Positions 27,201 to 32,482 of a stretch of DNA of 32,626 nucleotides are shown in pieces. The notes below the pieces were generated by a model. The model made no database searches. It worked only from the letters and a program-made list of their open reading frames with translations, and had not been told where the DNA came from. Numbering within the stretch: the first letter of the stretch is position 1; each line of letters starts with the position of its first letter. The DNA is from Candidatus Crickella equi (GTDB taxonomy: Bacteria; Bacillota; Clostridia; Peptostreptococcales; Anaerovoracaceae): contig JAGHUP010000022.1 in the NCBI GenBank assembly GCA_018064755.1, forward strand, positions 1-32,626, written 5' to 3'. A program made the translations under genes and the position numbers.

Positions 27201-27735
27201 TAATTGCAAGATTGCCACAGTCAGTATTGCCATTACCATCAGTACTGAATCCGTCGCCGATGCACAGGCCCTGGAGCTTGGTGCATCTCTGGAACATATT
27301 ACGCATGTTGCTGGTTCTTGTTGTATTGAAAGATGTCAAATCTGCTGCTGTGAGATTGCGACATCCCGAGAACATTCTTGACATATTCAAAGTGTTGTAA
27401 GTATTGAATCCGGAAAGATCAACCTCAGACAAGCTAACGCAATTCTCAAACATAGAAGCCATATCCGTAACTTCAGATGTATCGAGTCCCATCAGCTTAA
27501 CTTCTGTCAGATTAATGCAATCCTTGAACATTCCTGCAAGCGATGCTCCGCGCAGCAATGAAACACGACCGTTAACGGATACCGATGTAATCTTCTCCTT
27601 AACGTCGTCCCATGGAGCTGGATTTACTTCGTCAATTGACTTAGCTGTTCCCTCTCCAATTACAAGGAAGCCTGTCTCATCAATGCCCCAGAGACATGTT
27701 CCCCATTCTCCTGATTTAATAATATTCTGTCCCAT
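21226..27735 (-). CDS. Giant BspA-like protein with 23 tandem MBG-like repeats
   Basis: The protein has 2169 residues. Residues 8-70 begin SGEWGTCLWGIDETG, the usual opening of BspA-type proteins. Residues 70-160 hold DUF285-type leucine-rich repeats (MASMFENCVSLSEVDLSGFNT and two more). Residues 190-270 resemble a Listeria-Bacteroides repeat (YKFLGWNTECDGTG...LYAIWV), and 275-360 an Ig-like region. From residue 360 to the end, 23 copies of a roughly 78-residue unit run without gaps, on the pattern FDMSxVxWDYxxxFVYDG...GLPxGVxVxYxxNxAxxAGxY...NYxxP...CxWxIxK, like MBG/YDG-type surface repeats. There is no signal peptide, an in-frame TAA lies 7 codons before ATG 27735, and the C-terminus has no LPxTG/NPxTN anchor, so location and export are unknown. 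The role could be adhesion, but this is not shown. Confidence 0.85.
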   Translation of the reverse strand: MGQNIIKSGEWGTCLWGIDETGFLVIGEGTAKSIDEVNPAPWDDVKEKITSVSVNGRVSLLRGASLAGMFKDCINLTEVKLMGLDTSEVTDMASMFENCVSLSEVDLSGFNTYNTLNMSRMFSGCRNLTAADLTSFNTTRTSNMRNMFQRCTKLQGLCIGDGFSTDGNGNTDCGNLAIRDTGKYRMAKVLNYKGGTVTYYENRGRRSKIERETLSDFAYTIEDIVFDRPSEEYKFLGWNTECDGTGRMYIPGEELTSIDDDLDLYAIWVCPPKIGEVEPMPVFSYGQPLPFKVPEVISENDPSVYGYFEISPTGEEGTWKPIERNAILPVACNGYMLRLCATNKCGTSYSNIVPIKIKKAGVDLSMVRWTETQDMTYDGGVKEVWLEGLPEGVTAKYGDNRATEAGNYSASVELEYDNDNYSIPVRVKNHEWTIKKARFDMSEVAWDYTEAFVYDGTERCVSLTNVPENLNIVYSGNTAVDAGIRTATAVFEYDERNYEKPEMILPCIWEIEKQVIDARNLEWSDYSEYVFDGFVKSVAITNLPEDAQVEYTEVEETQAGKYLATARLTGNYYSNLPIEYEWEIKKARYDMSGVHWNYSAPFSYDREAHEVFLTGVPTGVSVQYQNHVKTDSGDYIARATFACLDPHNYATPEDKILTWSIKKLVADMRDVHWSYTEPFVYDGETKSVDLVGLPVGVYAVIENGSAANAGIYVAHANLKYDERNVIVEQPADCQWQINKAKFDISDVTWSYDESFVYDGTSKSIKLLNVPEGINVEYTDNAKIDSGKYVATAKLTPSDLVNYEVPEINGCAWSIKKSVLDRVDIQWSSDDEFVYDGKEKSVKIISDINDKIRVEYSGETAVNAGVHEAIATFYPTDVNNYEAPEAIHYKWTIRKGDFEFGMISWNYNSEFTYDGTAKTVKLDNLPKGVNVAYENNTATEAGEYTAIARFQIQDADNYNELEPVMLRWGIHKATFDMSEAEWQEDRHFTYDGNEKSVVIKGLPKGITPVYLNNRFTNAGDYLATVEFKYDEKNYEKPVFRECRWSVEKASFDISEVRWESQQTFIYDATAHSVGLINIPEGASVLYDNATATNAGIYYASAVIVPDNDDNYIATRVEDFTWRIVRGEYDMSEVYWDYNQPLKYDGTEQRILLRGLPEGVTPIYSGNQAVDSGEYTANATFAIADSYNYNIPTFKPCRWQINKADIDMSDVTWDYDDKVVYNGRMHEIALAGLPAGIKAVYRGNCETNVGIYHASADLVLYDNTNYNTPQVPDCNWEIVKADYDMSLVYWDYDTAKTFNTREQGVFLENLPNGVVVRYSGNEAVDAGKYTAKATLDVLDGLNFNTPSVADCEWEIIPADIDVSQTRWNYEADMFVYDGQDKQIELINVPREVEVRYNGNKAVGAGDYSATAEFVTKSSNYNTPELTTCNWSIEKADCDMSQVRWNYTSEFTYDGNLHCVEVEGLPANVTVNYENNKNIDAGVYEAIARFSTDAENYNIPESIRCEWTINKANADISDVRWDYSQNFVYDGTEKVVELAGVPRNMNVVYTGNTAVGAGSYEAHAEFVPMDPDNYNVPASLDTVWEIAKADYDLSRARWSMDNMFEYDGRAKSVVLEGYPQNITAIYSDNEAIDVGEYRATVRFEYDTENYNEPTYAGYAWSIKKSAYDLSRTYWDYNSSLVFNGGVQGVQLVNLPDGIRPIYENNTAIDAGEYFAEVRFAYDEHNYEHPSFRGCKWKIEKAEIPVRDEELVWTYTEPFTYTGNPQSVELAKASSRSHYYNSEGSLFGRLFSSNKAKEEPAPEELAPRLEGVPEGFEVVYSENEKTEVGIYYAKAVIKPIGNDNYNDHVVRDFKWEIRKANINLSNVRWDYEKSFVFDGTEKSVKLLGVPEQLKVTYLDNVATKAGKYEAYANFELVDEKNYNKPRTLGGCMWQIDKASYDMDDAQWVYNDDLVYDGKEQVVAVAGLPEGVEVEHYRGNKAVDAGTYTADVTFKYHDHENYNMPEIEPLRWRIHKKRIDTDNITWNYNDMARFVYDETVKEVTLLGVPDDVEVVYVNNSKAGAGTYAAKAKLVYDTRNYAADEIPDLVWTIEKANFDIGRVAWDYNKPFVYDGEPKKVSLKNLPTNIDVRYMDNKATEIGSYTAKAYLTYNRDNYNAPDIDTSIEWEILRDEQ
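21229..26658 (-). repeat. Array of 23 coding repeats (about 235 bp each)
   Basis: These are the DNA-level extents of the 23 repeat units in the giant gene. Each unit ends in a W-x-I-x-K motif and starts with a D-x-S/D-x-V-x-W motif, 73-80 residues long except unit 19. Copies are clearly diverged from each other, so the array is old rather than freshly expanded. Unit 19 carries an insertion of about 38 residues (near 22320-22440) rich in Ser, Lys, Glu and Pro. Confidence 0.85.
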
Positions 27736-27826
27736 ATTGTTTGCCCTTTTTGTTTATATTTAGTTAAGCGCATAATACGCAAATATACATAATGAATTAT
27801 ATAACAAAACCACTTGCAAACTCAAT

Positions 27827-27850
27827 AAAAAAGGCGCCTTTTCGGCGCCT
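27827..27850 (-). terminator. Intrinsic terminator of the metNIQ operon
   Basis: The minus-strand RNA AGGCGCC-GAAAA-GGCGCCU followed by UUUUU forms a 7-bp GC-rich stem with a U run, 35 bases past the metQ stop codon. It separates the methionine operon from the giant gene. The remaining DNA (27736-27826) is AT-rich and should hold the giant gene's promoter, but I could not choose a convincing -35/-10 pair. AAGGG lies before ATG 27735. Confidence 0.88.
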
Positions 27851-27884
27851 CTTAATGTGAAGTTTTCTTCAACTTATATGCGAA

Positions 27885-28709
27885 TTAGAAAGATACCTGT
27901 ACGGATCCCTGATATTTCTCTTCGATGAATGCCTTAACTGCATCTGTCTGAAGAGCCTTAACGAGAGCCTGTACCTTGTCGCTGTTCTCATTACCAGCTG
28001 CGCAAGCGATGATATTAGCGAATGTTGTAGCTGCCTCAGAATCTGCTGCCTCGAATTTAATAGCATCATCAGCTGTGAGTCCACCGCCAATTGCATAGTT
28101 TCCGTTGATTACTGCAAGTGCGCACTCTGGCAGTGCACTTGGAAGAGTTGCTGCTTCGAGCTCCTTGAACTCAAGTCCAAGCTTGTTCTCAACGATATCG
28201 AGAGGAGTAGCTTCGAGGCCAACACCTTCCTTAAGTGTGATAACGCCGTTATCAGCGAGGAGCTGAAGTGCTCTTGCTTCGTTAGTTACGTCGTTAGGAA
28301 CAGCAATCTTATCGCCCTGTTCGAGAGCTTCGAAAGAATCCTTAGTTCCCTTGTAAACGCCAAGTGGCTCATAATGGATTGCAGCTGCAGTTGCGATATC
28401 TGTTCCGTTCTCCTCGTTGTACTGGTCGAGGTATGGCTGGTGCTGGAAATAGTTAGCATCGCACTCTCCGTTTACTACGGCCTCGTTAGGCTGTACATAG
28501 TCTTCGAACTCGATTACTTCGAGAGTCCATCCATCCTCTGCGAGAGCATCTGAAATCTCGTTCAGAATCTCTGCGTGTGGAGCCGGAGTAGCTGCTACCT
28601 TGATAGTCTTGTCTCCGTCTGATGAATCACTGCCACCGCAAGCTGTACAGAATGTGAGAGTGAATACGAGAGCAAGAACGACTACTAATACCTTCTTCAA
28701 ATTCTTCAT
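27885..28709 (-). CDS. metQ: Methionine-binding lipoprotein MetQ (NlpA family)
   Basis: The extracellular binding protein of the MetNIQ importer. Its 274 residues include a lipoprotein signal peptide ending at Cys24 (FCTAC, a slightly unusual lipobox with Cys at -3). The NlpA-family features KVAATPAPHAEILNEI, NYFQHQPYLDQYN and IAVPNDVTNEARALQLLADNGVI are visible. ATG 28709 follows GGGAGACACAAC. It is the last gene of metN-metI-metQ and is followed by a strong terminator. NlpA proteins can bind L-Met, D-Met or Met-dipeptides; the Met-rich leader upstream of the operon supports methionine. Confidence 0.93.
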   Translation of the reverse strand: MKNLKKVLVVVLALVFTLTFCTACGGSDSSDGDKTIKVAATPAPHAEILNEISDALAEDGWTLEVIEFEDYVQPNEAVVNGECDANYFQHQPYLDQYNEENGTDIATAAAIHYEPLGVYKGTKDSFEALEQGDKIAVPNDVTNEARALQLLADNGVITLKEGVGLEATPLDIVENKLGLEFKELEAATLPSALPECALAVINGNYAIGGGLTADDAIKFEAADSEAATTFANIIACAAGNENSDKVQALVKALQTDAVKAFIEEKYQGSVQVSF

Positions 28710-28758
28710 GTTGTGTCTCCCTTCGTTAAATAGTTATATCTTAGTTAAAATTAATCAC

Positions 28759-29421
28759 TTAGTTAATACGATTGTCGAGCTTGGCCGCAATCTTAAGTCC
28801 AATTTCCTGCATTATCTGTACCAAGATAACCAGGACGATAACTGTAATCCACATGATTGCCGGTTGGAATCTGTAAAGTCCATATCTGATAGCGATATCT
28901 CCGAGTCCACCACCGCCGATTGATCCTGCCATTGCCGAGTAGCCAAGAATTGTAATTGTTGCTACAGCGGCTCCGTTGAGAAGTGATGGTCTTGCTTCGA
29001 GCAGCATTACCTTGCGGATAATCTGCATATTGCTAGCACCCATCGACTGAGCTGCTTCGATAACGCCTGCGTCTACTTCGAGCAGTGACTGCTCTACCAT
29101 TCTTGCTACAAATGGTGCCGCTGCTACAATCAGTGCAGCTGTAGTTGCCGAAGTTCCAATTCCCGTGCCGATGATCTTACGAATATATGGCATCAGTGCA
29201 ATCATCAGAATCAGGAACGGTACGGATCTTACTACGTTAACGATAAATCCCATGATTTTGTTATACCAACCAACAGGCTTGATTCCGTTGGATGAAGTAA
29301 CAATAAGCGATACGCCAATTGGAAGTCCAATAACGTATGACACGAACGTTGCCACCAGTGTCATGTACAGAGTCTGGACAAGTCCCTCGCCGAGAAGGCC
29401 AATAAGTTGTGATGTTTCCAT
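28759..29421 (-). CDS. metI: Methionine ABC transporter permease MetI
   Basis: The membrane permease of the MetNIQ importer (220 aa). About five transmembrane helices are visible, with the ABC-contacting EAA-type loop VIEAAQSMGASNMQIIRKVM near 130-150 and the family motif GGLGDIAIRYGLYRF near the C-terminus. The start codon overlaps the metN stop as TAATG, so the two are translationally coupled; metQ follows after 49 bases. Confidence 0.93.
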   Translation of the reverse strand: METSQLIGLLGEGLVQTLYMTLVATFVSYVIGLPIGVSLIVTSSNGIKPVGWYNKIMGFIVNVVRSVPFLILMIALMPYIRKIIGTGIGTSATTAALIVAAAPFVARMVEQSLLEVDAGVIEAAQSMGASNMQIIRKVMLLEARPSLLNGAAVATITILGYSAMAGSIGGGGLGDIAIRYGLYRFQPAIMWITVIVLVILVQIMQEIGLKIAAKLDNRIN

Positions 29422-30446
29422 TATTCGACCTCCCCTTCTACTTCAAGTTCTGTAAATACTACGTCCTCTTTTATCAAGAACGCTCTCTGTTTTTCAGCAA
29501 TTTCTGGATCATCTGACAAACAGATTACCATTGTTCCCTTCTGAACGCCGTCAACAACATCCATGTCCGCATAGAGGAAGTTAACCGGTGCCTTGAGCTC
29601 CATTATCATCCTGGAGATGATTGGCTTGTGTGCATCCTTGCCATCAAACACAAGTCTAAGCCTGCTCTTGGTCGATGTCTTTCCCGTCAGTTCCTTCTGT
29701 CCATCCGGGAAGAAGAGCTTCTTAGCTGCCGGAGTTTTAGGGTGTGCGAATATCTCCTGTACATCGCCCTTTTCTACGATTTCTCCGCTCTCGATGATGG
29801 CTACATCCTTGCAGATCTGCTTGATAACGTCCATCTCGTGAGTGATTACTACCAAAGTGATGCCGCGTTCCTCGTTAATTTTCTTGAGGAGAGCCAGGAT
29901 TGCTCTTGTAGTCTTCGGGTCGAGTGCTGAAGTTGCCTCATCGCAGAGGATTACTTCAGGATCGCTAGCCAGAGCTCTTGCAATTGCTACTCTCTGCTTC
30001 TGTCCTCCAGACAGCTGCGATGGATAGGAGTGTGCTCTCTCCTCTAGGTCTACAACCTTGAGAAGTTCCATTGCTTTGGCCTCGGCTTCCTTCTTAGGAA
30101 CGCCTGCCAGCTCCAGTGGGAAACAAACATTACCGATTGCGTCCCTCTGCATCAGCAGATTGAACTGCTGGAATATCATTGAAATCTTGTGTCTCTTCTG
30201 GTTGAGCTCGCTCTGCTTGAGACTCATCAGGTTCTCACCGTCGAAGATGACTTTGCCCTCAGTTGGCGTCTCCAGCAGGTTGATTGTTCTGACCAAAGTG
30301 GACTTGCCTGCTCCGGAGAGTCCGATGATACCATAAGCATCGCCAGCCTTGATGTCCAGATTGATGTCCTTCAGTGCAACTACCTTGCCGCTCTTGGTCT
30401 CGAACTCCTTGGTAACGCCCTGAAGGCTAATAATAGTGTCGCTCAT
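29421..30446 (-). CDS. metN: Methionine ABC transporter ATP-binding protein MetN
   Basis: The ATPase of the MetNIQ importer. ATG 30446 (341 aa, MSDTIISLQG) is preferred: AAAGGA precedes it, and a longer reading would run into the leader terminator. Motifs are Walker A GLSGAGKST (42-50), signature LSGGQKQR (145-152), Walker B ILCDEATSALD (166-176) and the switch His in VVITHEMD (H203). Residues 261-335 form the C-terminal NIL domain, which in E. coli MetN binds methionine and stops transport when the cell is replete. It is the first structural gene, 28 bases after the leader terminator. Confidence 0.94.
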   Translation of the reverse strand: MSDTIISLQGVTKEFETKSGKVVALKDINLDIKAGDAYGIIGLSGAGKSTLVRTINLLETPTEGKVIFDGENLMSLKQSELNQKRHKISMIFQQFNLLMQRDAIGNVCFPLELAGVPKKEAEAKAMELLKVVDLEERAHSYPSQLSGGQKQRVAIARALASDPEVILCDEATSALDPKTTRAILALLKKINEERGITLVVITHEMDVIKQICKDVAIIESGEIVEKGDVQEIFAHPKTPAAKKLFFPDGQKELTGKTSTKSRLRLVFDGKDAHKPIISRMIMELKAPVNFLYADMDVVDGVQKGTMVICLSDDPEIAEKQRAFLIKEDVVFTELEVEGEVE

Positions 30447-30466
30447 ATAATTCCTTTCAATAATCA

Positions 30467-30501
30467 ATAAATAAGGGAGGCGGTCCAACGACCTGCCTCC
30501 C
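30467..30501 (-). terminator. Intrinsic terminator (attenuator) in the metN leader
   Basis: The minus-strand RNA GGGAGGC-A-GGUC-GUUG-GACC-GCCUCCC (30501-30475) makes an 11-bp stem with one bulged A and a tetraloop, followed by UUAUUUAUU. It is the most GC-rich element of the region. It lies between the Met-rich leader ORF (stop at 30556) and metN (start 30446), so it should control entry of polymerase into metNIQ. Confidence 0.82.
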
Positions 30502-30546
30502 GTGATTAACATTCAATCGAAAGCATCATAGTATGCCGTTATGACC
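30482..30546 (-). promoter_or_regulatory. Candidate alternative pairings in the metN leader
   Basis: GGUC-AU-AACGGC (30546-30535), 10 bases past the leader stop codon, can pair over 10 bp with GUCGUU-G-GACC (30492-30482), the inner stem and loop of the terminator, with one small internal loop and one G-U pair. This would act as an antiterminator. A competing 8-bp helix joins AUUAACAU (30560-30553, over the stop codon) with AUGUUAAU (30512-30505) just before the terminator. The pairings are read from sequence; which one acts in the cell is not clear. Confidence 0.4.
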
Positions 30547-30555
30547 TATCCTATG

Positions 30556-30624
30556 TTAATTGTTTGCAGCGCACATGCACATGCCCATCATTTCCATGTT
30601 CATCATCATAATGCTATTTCTCAT
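30556..30624 (-). CDS. Methionine-rich leader peptide of metNIQ (22 aa)
   Basis: A 22-codon ORF starts at ATG 30624 behind AAAGGAG (9-base spacing) and ends at TAA 30556. Nine residues are Met, eight of them internal: residues 5-18 read IMMMNMEMMGMCMC, and two Cys alternate with Met at 15-18. It lies on a transcript from a good promoter 37 bases upstream and is followed by an intrinsic terminator and then the methionine importer genes. By analogy with trp, his, leu and ilv leaders, the clustered Met codons would make the ribosome pause when elongator Met-tRNA is scarce. The Cys codons might add a response to cysteine. An alternative, a metal-binding Met/Cys micropeptide, is less likely given position and terminator. 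Confidence 0.82.
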   Translation of the reverse strand: MRNSIMMMNMEMMGMCMCAANN

Positions 30625-30660
30625 GTGAATGTGCTCCTTTCATAGAATAAGTACACATTG

Positions 30661-30689
30661 AATATAGCAACTGCATCTATAAAAGTCAA
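30661..30689 (-). promoter_or_regulatory. Promoter of the metNIQ leader/operon
   Basis: On the minus strand TTGACT (30689-30684), 17 bases and TATATT (30666-30661) form a near-consensus sigma-A promoter. Transcription would begin near 30654, giving a leader of about 187 nt to the terminator, almost the same as in the liv leader. The DNA from 30690 to 30746 is AT-rich and shows nothing else I recognise. Confidence 0.8.
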
Positions 30690-30746
30690 GGGAAAATCAC
30701 AAAGTTAATTGATAATTTTGTTATTTTTCCCAAATTTTGAGTTTCG

Positions 30747-31346
30747 TTATTTCTTGTTGGACTTTTCAAGTTTGCCCTTAACGGCATCGTCCATCTCAGC
30801 ATCGACGCACTTTTCAGCCAGATACTCGTAAAGTCGATCCTTCTCCTCATCACTATCGAAAGCTCTTACCGGCAGCTGCAGTGCCATTGCATCGCTCAGC
30901 CAGATATATATAGCCTTCTCTGTACGAGTTACTTTAACGACCTCTTCATAAGTGAAGTCTTTTTCCTGACCCTTGTAGCAAGCGTCGAATCCATCGTCAT
31001 TAAAGTCCAGCGTAGTAGGCTCTGCGTGAATCTCATCCAGTGTATATCCACTACGCTTGATCTCTGCCTCCTGACGGTTGAGTGTAATCTTCTCTGCAGC
31101 CAAACCATATCCTACAGCCATTGCAAGGATGAATCCGCCAAGATAGTAGATTGGCTTGGAGTGGAATCCCATTACCAGAGCCAGGATGACATATCCAACG
31201 AATATTGCAGGGAATACCATTCTCTGCTGCCATACAACCTTTCTACCTTTCTTAGTATTCTGAATGTAATAGCGGTTAAACTCAATTGTATCGTCTTGAG
31301 TTAGTGTGTATTTAGGATGTAAATAGTTGCTTTTCTTTCTTGCCAT
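30747..31346 (-). CDS. YcxB-like membrane protein
   Basis: A 199-residue protein with two adjacent hydrophobic helices (about 43-60 and 65-84) between a basic N-terminus and a soluble C-terminal half. The order of polar N-terminal segment (YTLTQDDTIEFNRYYIQN), helix pair and then a beta-rich part (YTYEEVVKVTRTEKAIYIWLSDAMALQLPVRAF) matches the YcxB-like family, whose function is unknown. ATG 31346 follows AAAGGGAAAAGAT. It has its own promoter, divergent from gpsA, and no obvious operon partner; the metNIQ promoter begins 58 bases past its stop. Confidence 0.75.
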   Translation of the reverse strand: MARKKSNYLHPKYTLTQDDTIEFNRYYIQNTKKGRKVVWQQRMVFPAIFVGYVILALVMGFHSKPIYYLGGFILAMAVGYGLAAEKITLNRQEAEIKRSGYTLDEIHAEPTTLDFNDDGFDACYKGQEKDFTYEEVVKVTRTEKAIYIWLSDAMALQLPVRAFDSDEEKDRLYEYLAEKCVDAEMDDAVKGKLEKSNKK

Positions 31347-31372
31347 ATCTTTTCCCTTTCTTTTATGATGTT

Positions 31373-31401
31373 ATTTTATTGACTATGCGTTTATTTTTCA
31401 A
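31373..31401 (-). promoter_or_regulatory. Promoter of the YcxB-like gene
   Basis: On the minus strand TTGAAA (31401-31396), a 17-base spacer and TAAAAT (31378-31373) form a good sigma-A-like promoter 27 bases upstream of ATG 31346. Confidence 0.65.
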
Positions 31402-31412
31402 GGGAATTAAAG

Positions 31413-31418
31413 TATAAT
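31413..31418 (+). promoter_or_regulatory. Probable -10 element of gpsA
   Basis: A perfect TATAAT lies 43 bases upstream of the gpsA ATG. The matching -35 position holds only a weak T-rich hexamer, so the promoter assignment is tentative. It lies back to back with the promoter of the YcxB-like gene. Confidence 0.5.
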
Positions 31419-31461
31419 ATATTCAACTTTTATTGACTTAACTATACAAGGAGATAAATTC

Positions 31462-32454
31462 ATGAAAACAGTTTGTTTTATTGGTGCCGGTAGTTTCGGT
31501 ACAGCACTTTCAACAGTAGTAGCTTCCAAGGGATGCAGAGTTAACATCTTCGACGTTGATGAACCACATCTCAAGAGAATGGAAGATGCAATGGAGAACA
31601 CTGATTATCTGCCAGGCGTTAAGCTGAGCGGAGACTATCATTTCTATACTAACAATGAAGAAGCAATCAAAGATGCTGATGTAGTAGTATTCTCACTTCC
31701 TGCACAGATCTTCAGAGTTGCTCTTAAGGCGGCTGTTCCTTTCATTAGAGAGGATGCACTCGTAATGAACATCGCCAAGGGAATTGAGCAGAAGACACTC
31801 AAGAGAATGTCTGAAATCGCTGAAGAGATGTTCGACATGGACAGATATGTAATGATTTCTGGTCCTTCCCACGCTGAAGAAGTTGGAATCGGAGTTCCTA
31901 CTACAATCTCTGTTTCATCAAGAAACATCGAGTCAGCCAAGGCTATCCAGGAGCTCTTCGGAACTAACAGACTGAGACTCTACACTAACGACGATATGAT
32001 TGGTATGGAGCTCGCTGGCTCACTCAAGAACGTTATGGCCGTAGGCTCTGGTATTATCGGCGGACTTGGTTTTGGTGATAACGCAAGAGCGGCTATGATG
32101 ACTAGAGGTCTCGCAGAGATGACAAGACTCGGCGTTAAGCTCGGCGGCAAACCAGAGACTTTCGCAGGACTTGCAGGTGTTGGCGATATGATCGTAACTT
32201 GCACATCAATGCACTCACGTAACTTCCGTTGCGGTAAGCTCATCGGCGAAGGAATGGATCCTGAAGAGGCACGCAAGTCAATCGGAATGGTAGTAGAGGG
32301 AATGTTTACAGCAGAAGCAGCTGTAGAACTTGCTAAGAAGGCTGACGTTGAGATGCCAATCACCGAAGCAATCTACGCAGTAATCACCGGCAAGCTCGAC
32401 GTTAAGACCGGCGTTGAGATGCTCATGGGAAGACCTCTCAAGGCTGAAATGTAA
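31462..32454 (+). CDS. gpsA: Glycerol-3-phosphate dehydrogenase [NAD(P)+]
   Basis: This cytoplasmic enzyme reduces dihydroxyacetone phosphate to sn-glycerol-3-phosphate, the backbone for phospholipid synthesis. The 330 residues match the family. The nucleotide-binding loop is FIGAGSFGTAL (6-16); SLPAQIFR, the catalytic-region GPSHAEEV, the Lys-containing ELAGSLKNVMAVGSGIIGGLGFGDNARAAMMTRG, and AGVGDMIVTCTS all follow in order. ATG 31462 has AAGGAG seven bases upstream. It is the only complete gene on the plus strand and stands alone. No clear terminator was found before the IS-like sequence that follows. Confidence 0.96.
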   Translation: MKTVCFIGAGSFGTALSTVVASKGCRVNIFDVDEPHLKRMEDAMENTDYLPGVKLSGDYHFYTNNEEAIKDADVVVFSLPAQIFRVALKAAVPFIREDALVMNIAKGIEQKTLKRMSEIAEEMFDMDRYVMISGPSHAEEVGIGVPTTISVSSRNIESAKAIQELFGTNRLRLYTNDDMIGMELAGSLKNVMAVGSGIIGGLGFGDNARAAMMTRGLAEMTRLGVKLGGKPETFAGLAGVGDMIVTCTSMHSRNFRCGKLIGEGMDPEEARKSIGMVVEGMFTAEAAVELAKKADVEMPITEAIYAVITGKLDVKTGVEMLMGRPLKAEM

Positions 32455-32482
32455 AACCGGGCCGGTCCATTTCTGTCAAAAT

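Noticed and set aside
21226-27735. Giant repeat protein as substrate of the class B sortase at 5455-6195
   Set aside because: No signal peptide, no NPxTN/LPxTG-like motif, and no C-terminal hydrophobic segment with basic tail.
27736-27780. Short leader-like frame (MYICVLCA) before the giant gene
   Set aside because: No ribosome binding site, only eight codons, no following terminator and no link to an amino-acid gene.
30447-30512. Upstream extension of MetN by 22 residues
   Set aside because: It would start within the terminator hairpin without a ribosome binding site, and the extra residues do not belong to the family; ATG 30446 fits the MetN start.
30446-30654. SAM riboswitch or T-box in the metN leader
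   Set aside because: I found no SAM-I-type core. The terminator contains UUGGACCGCC, faintly like the T-box core UGGNACCGCG, but the full T-box word is missing, and a translated-looking Met-rich ORF occupies the part where a specifier stem would be.
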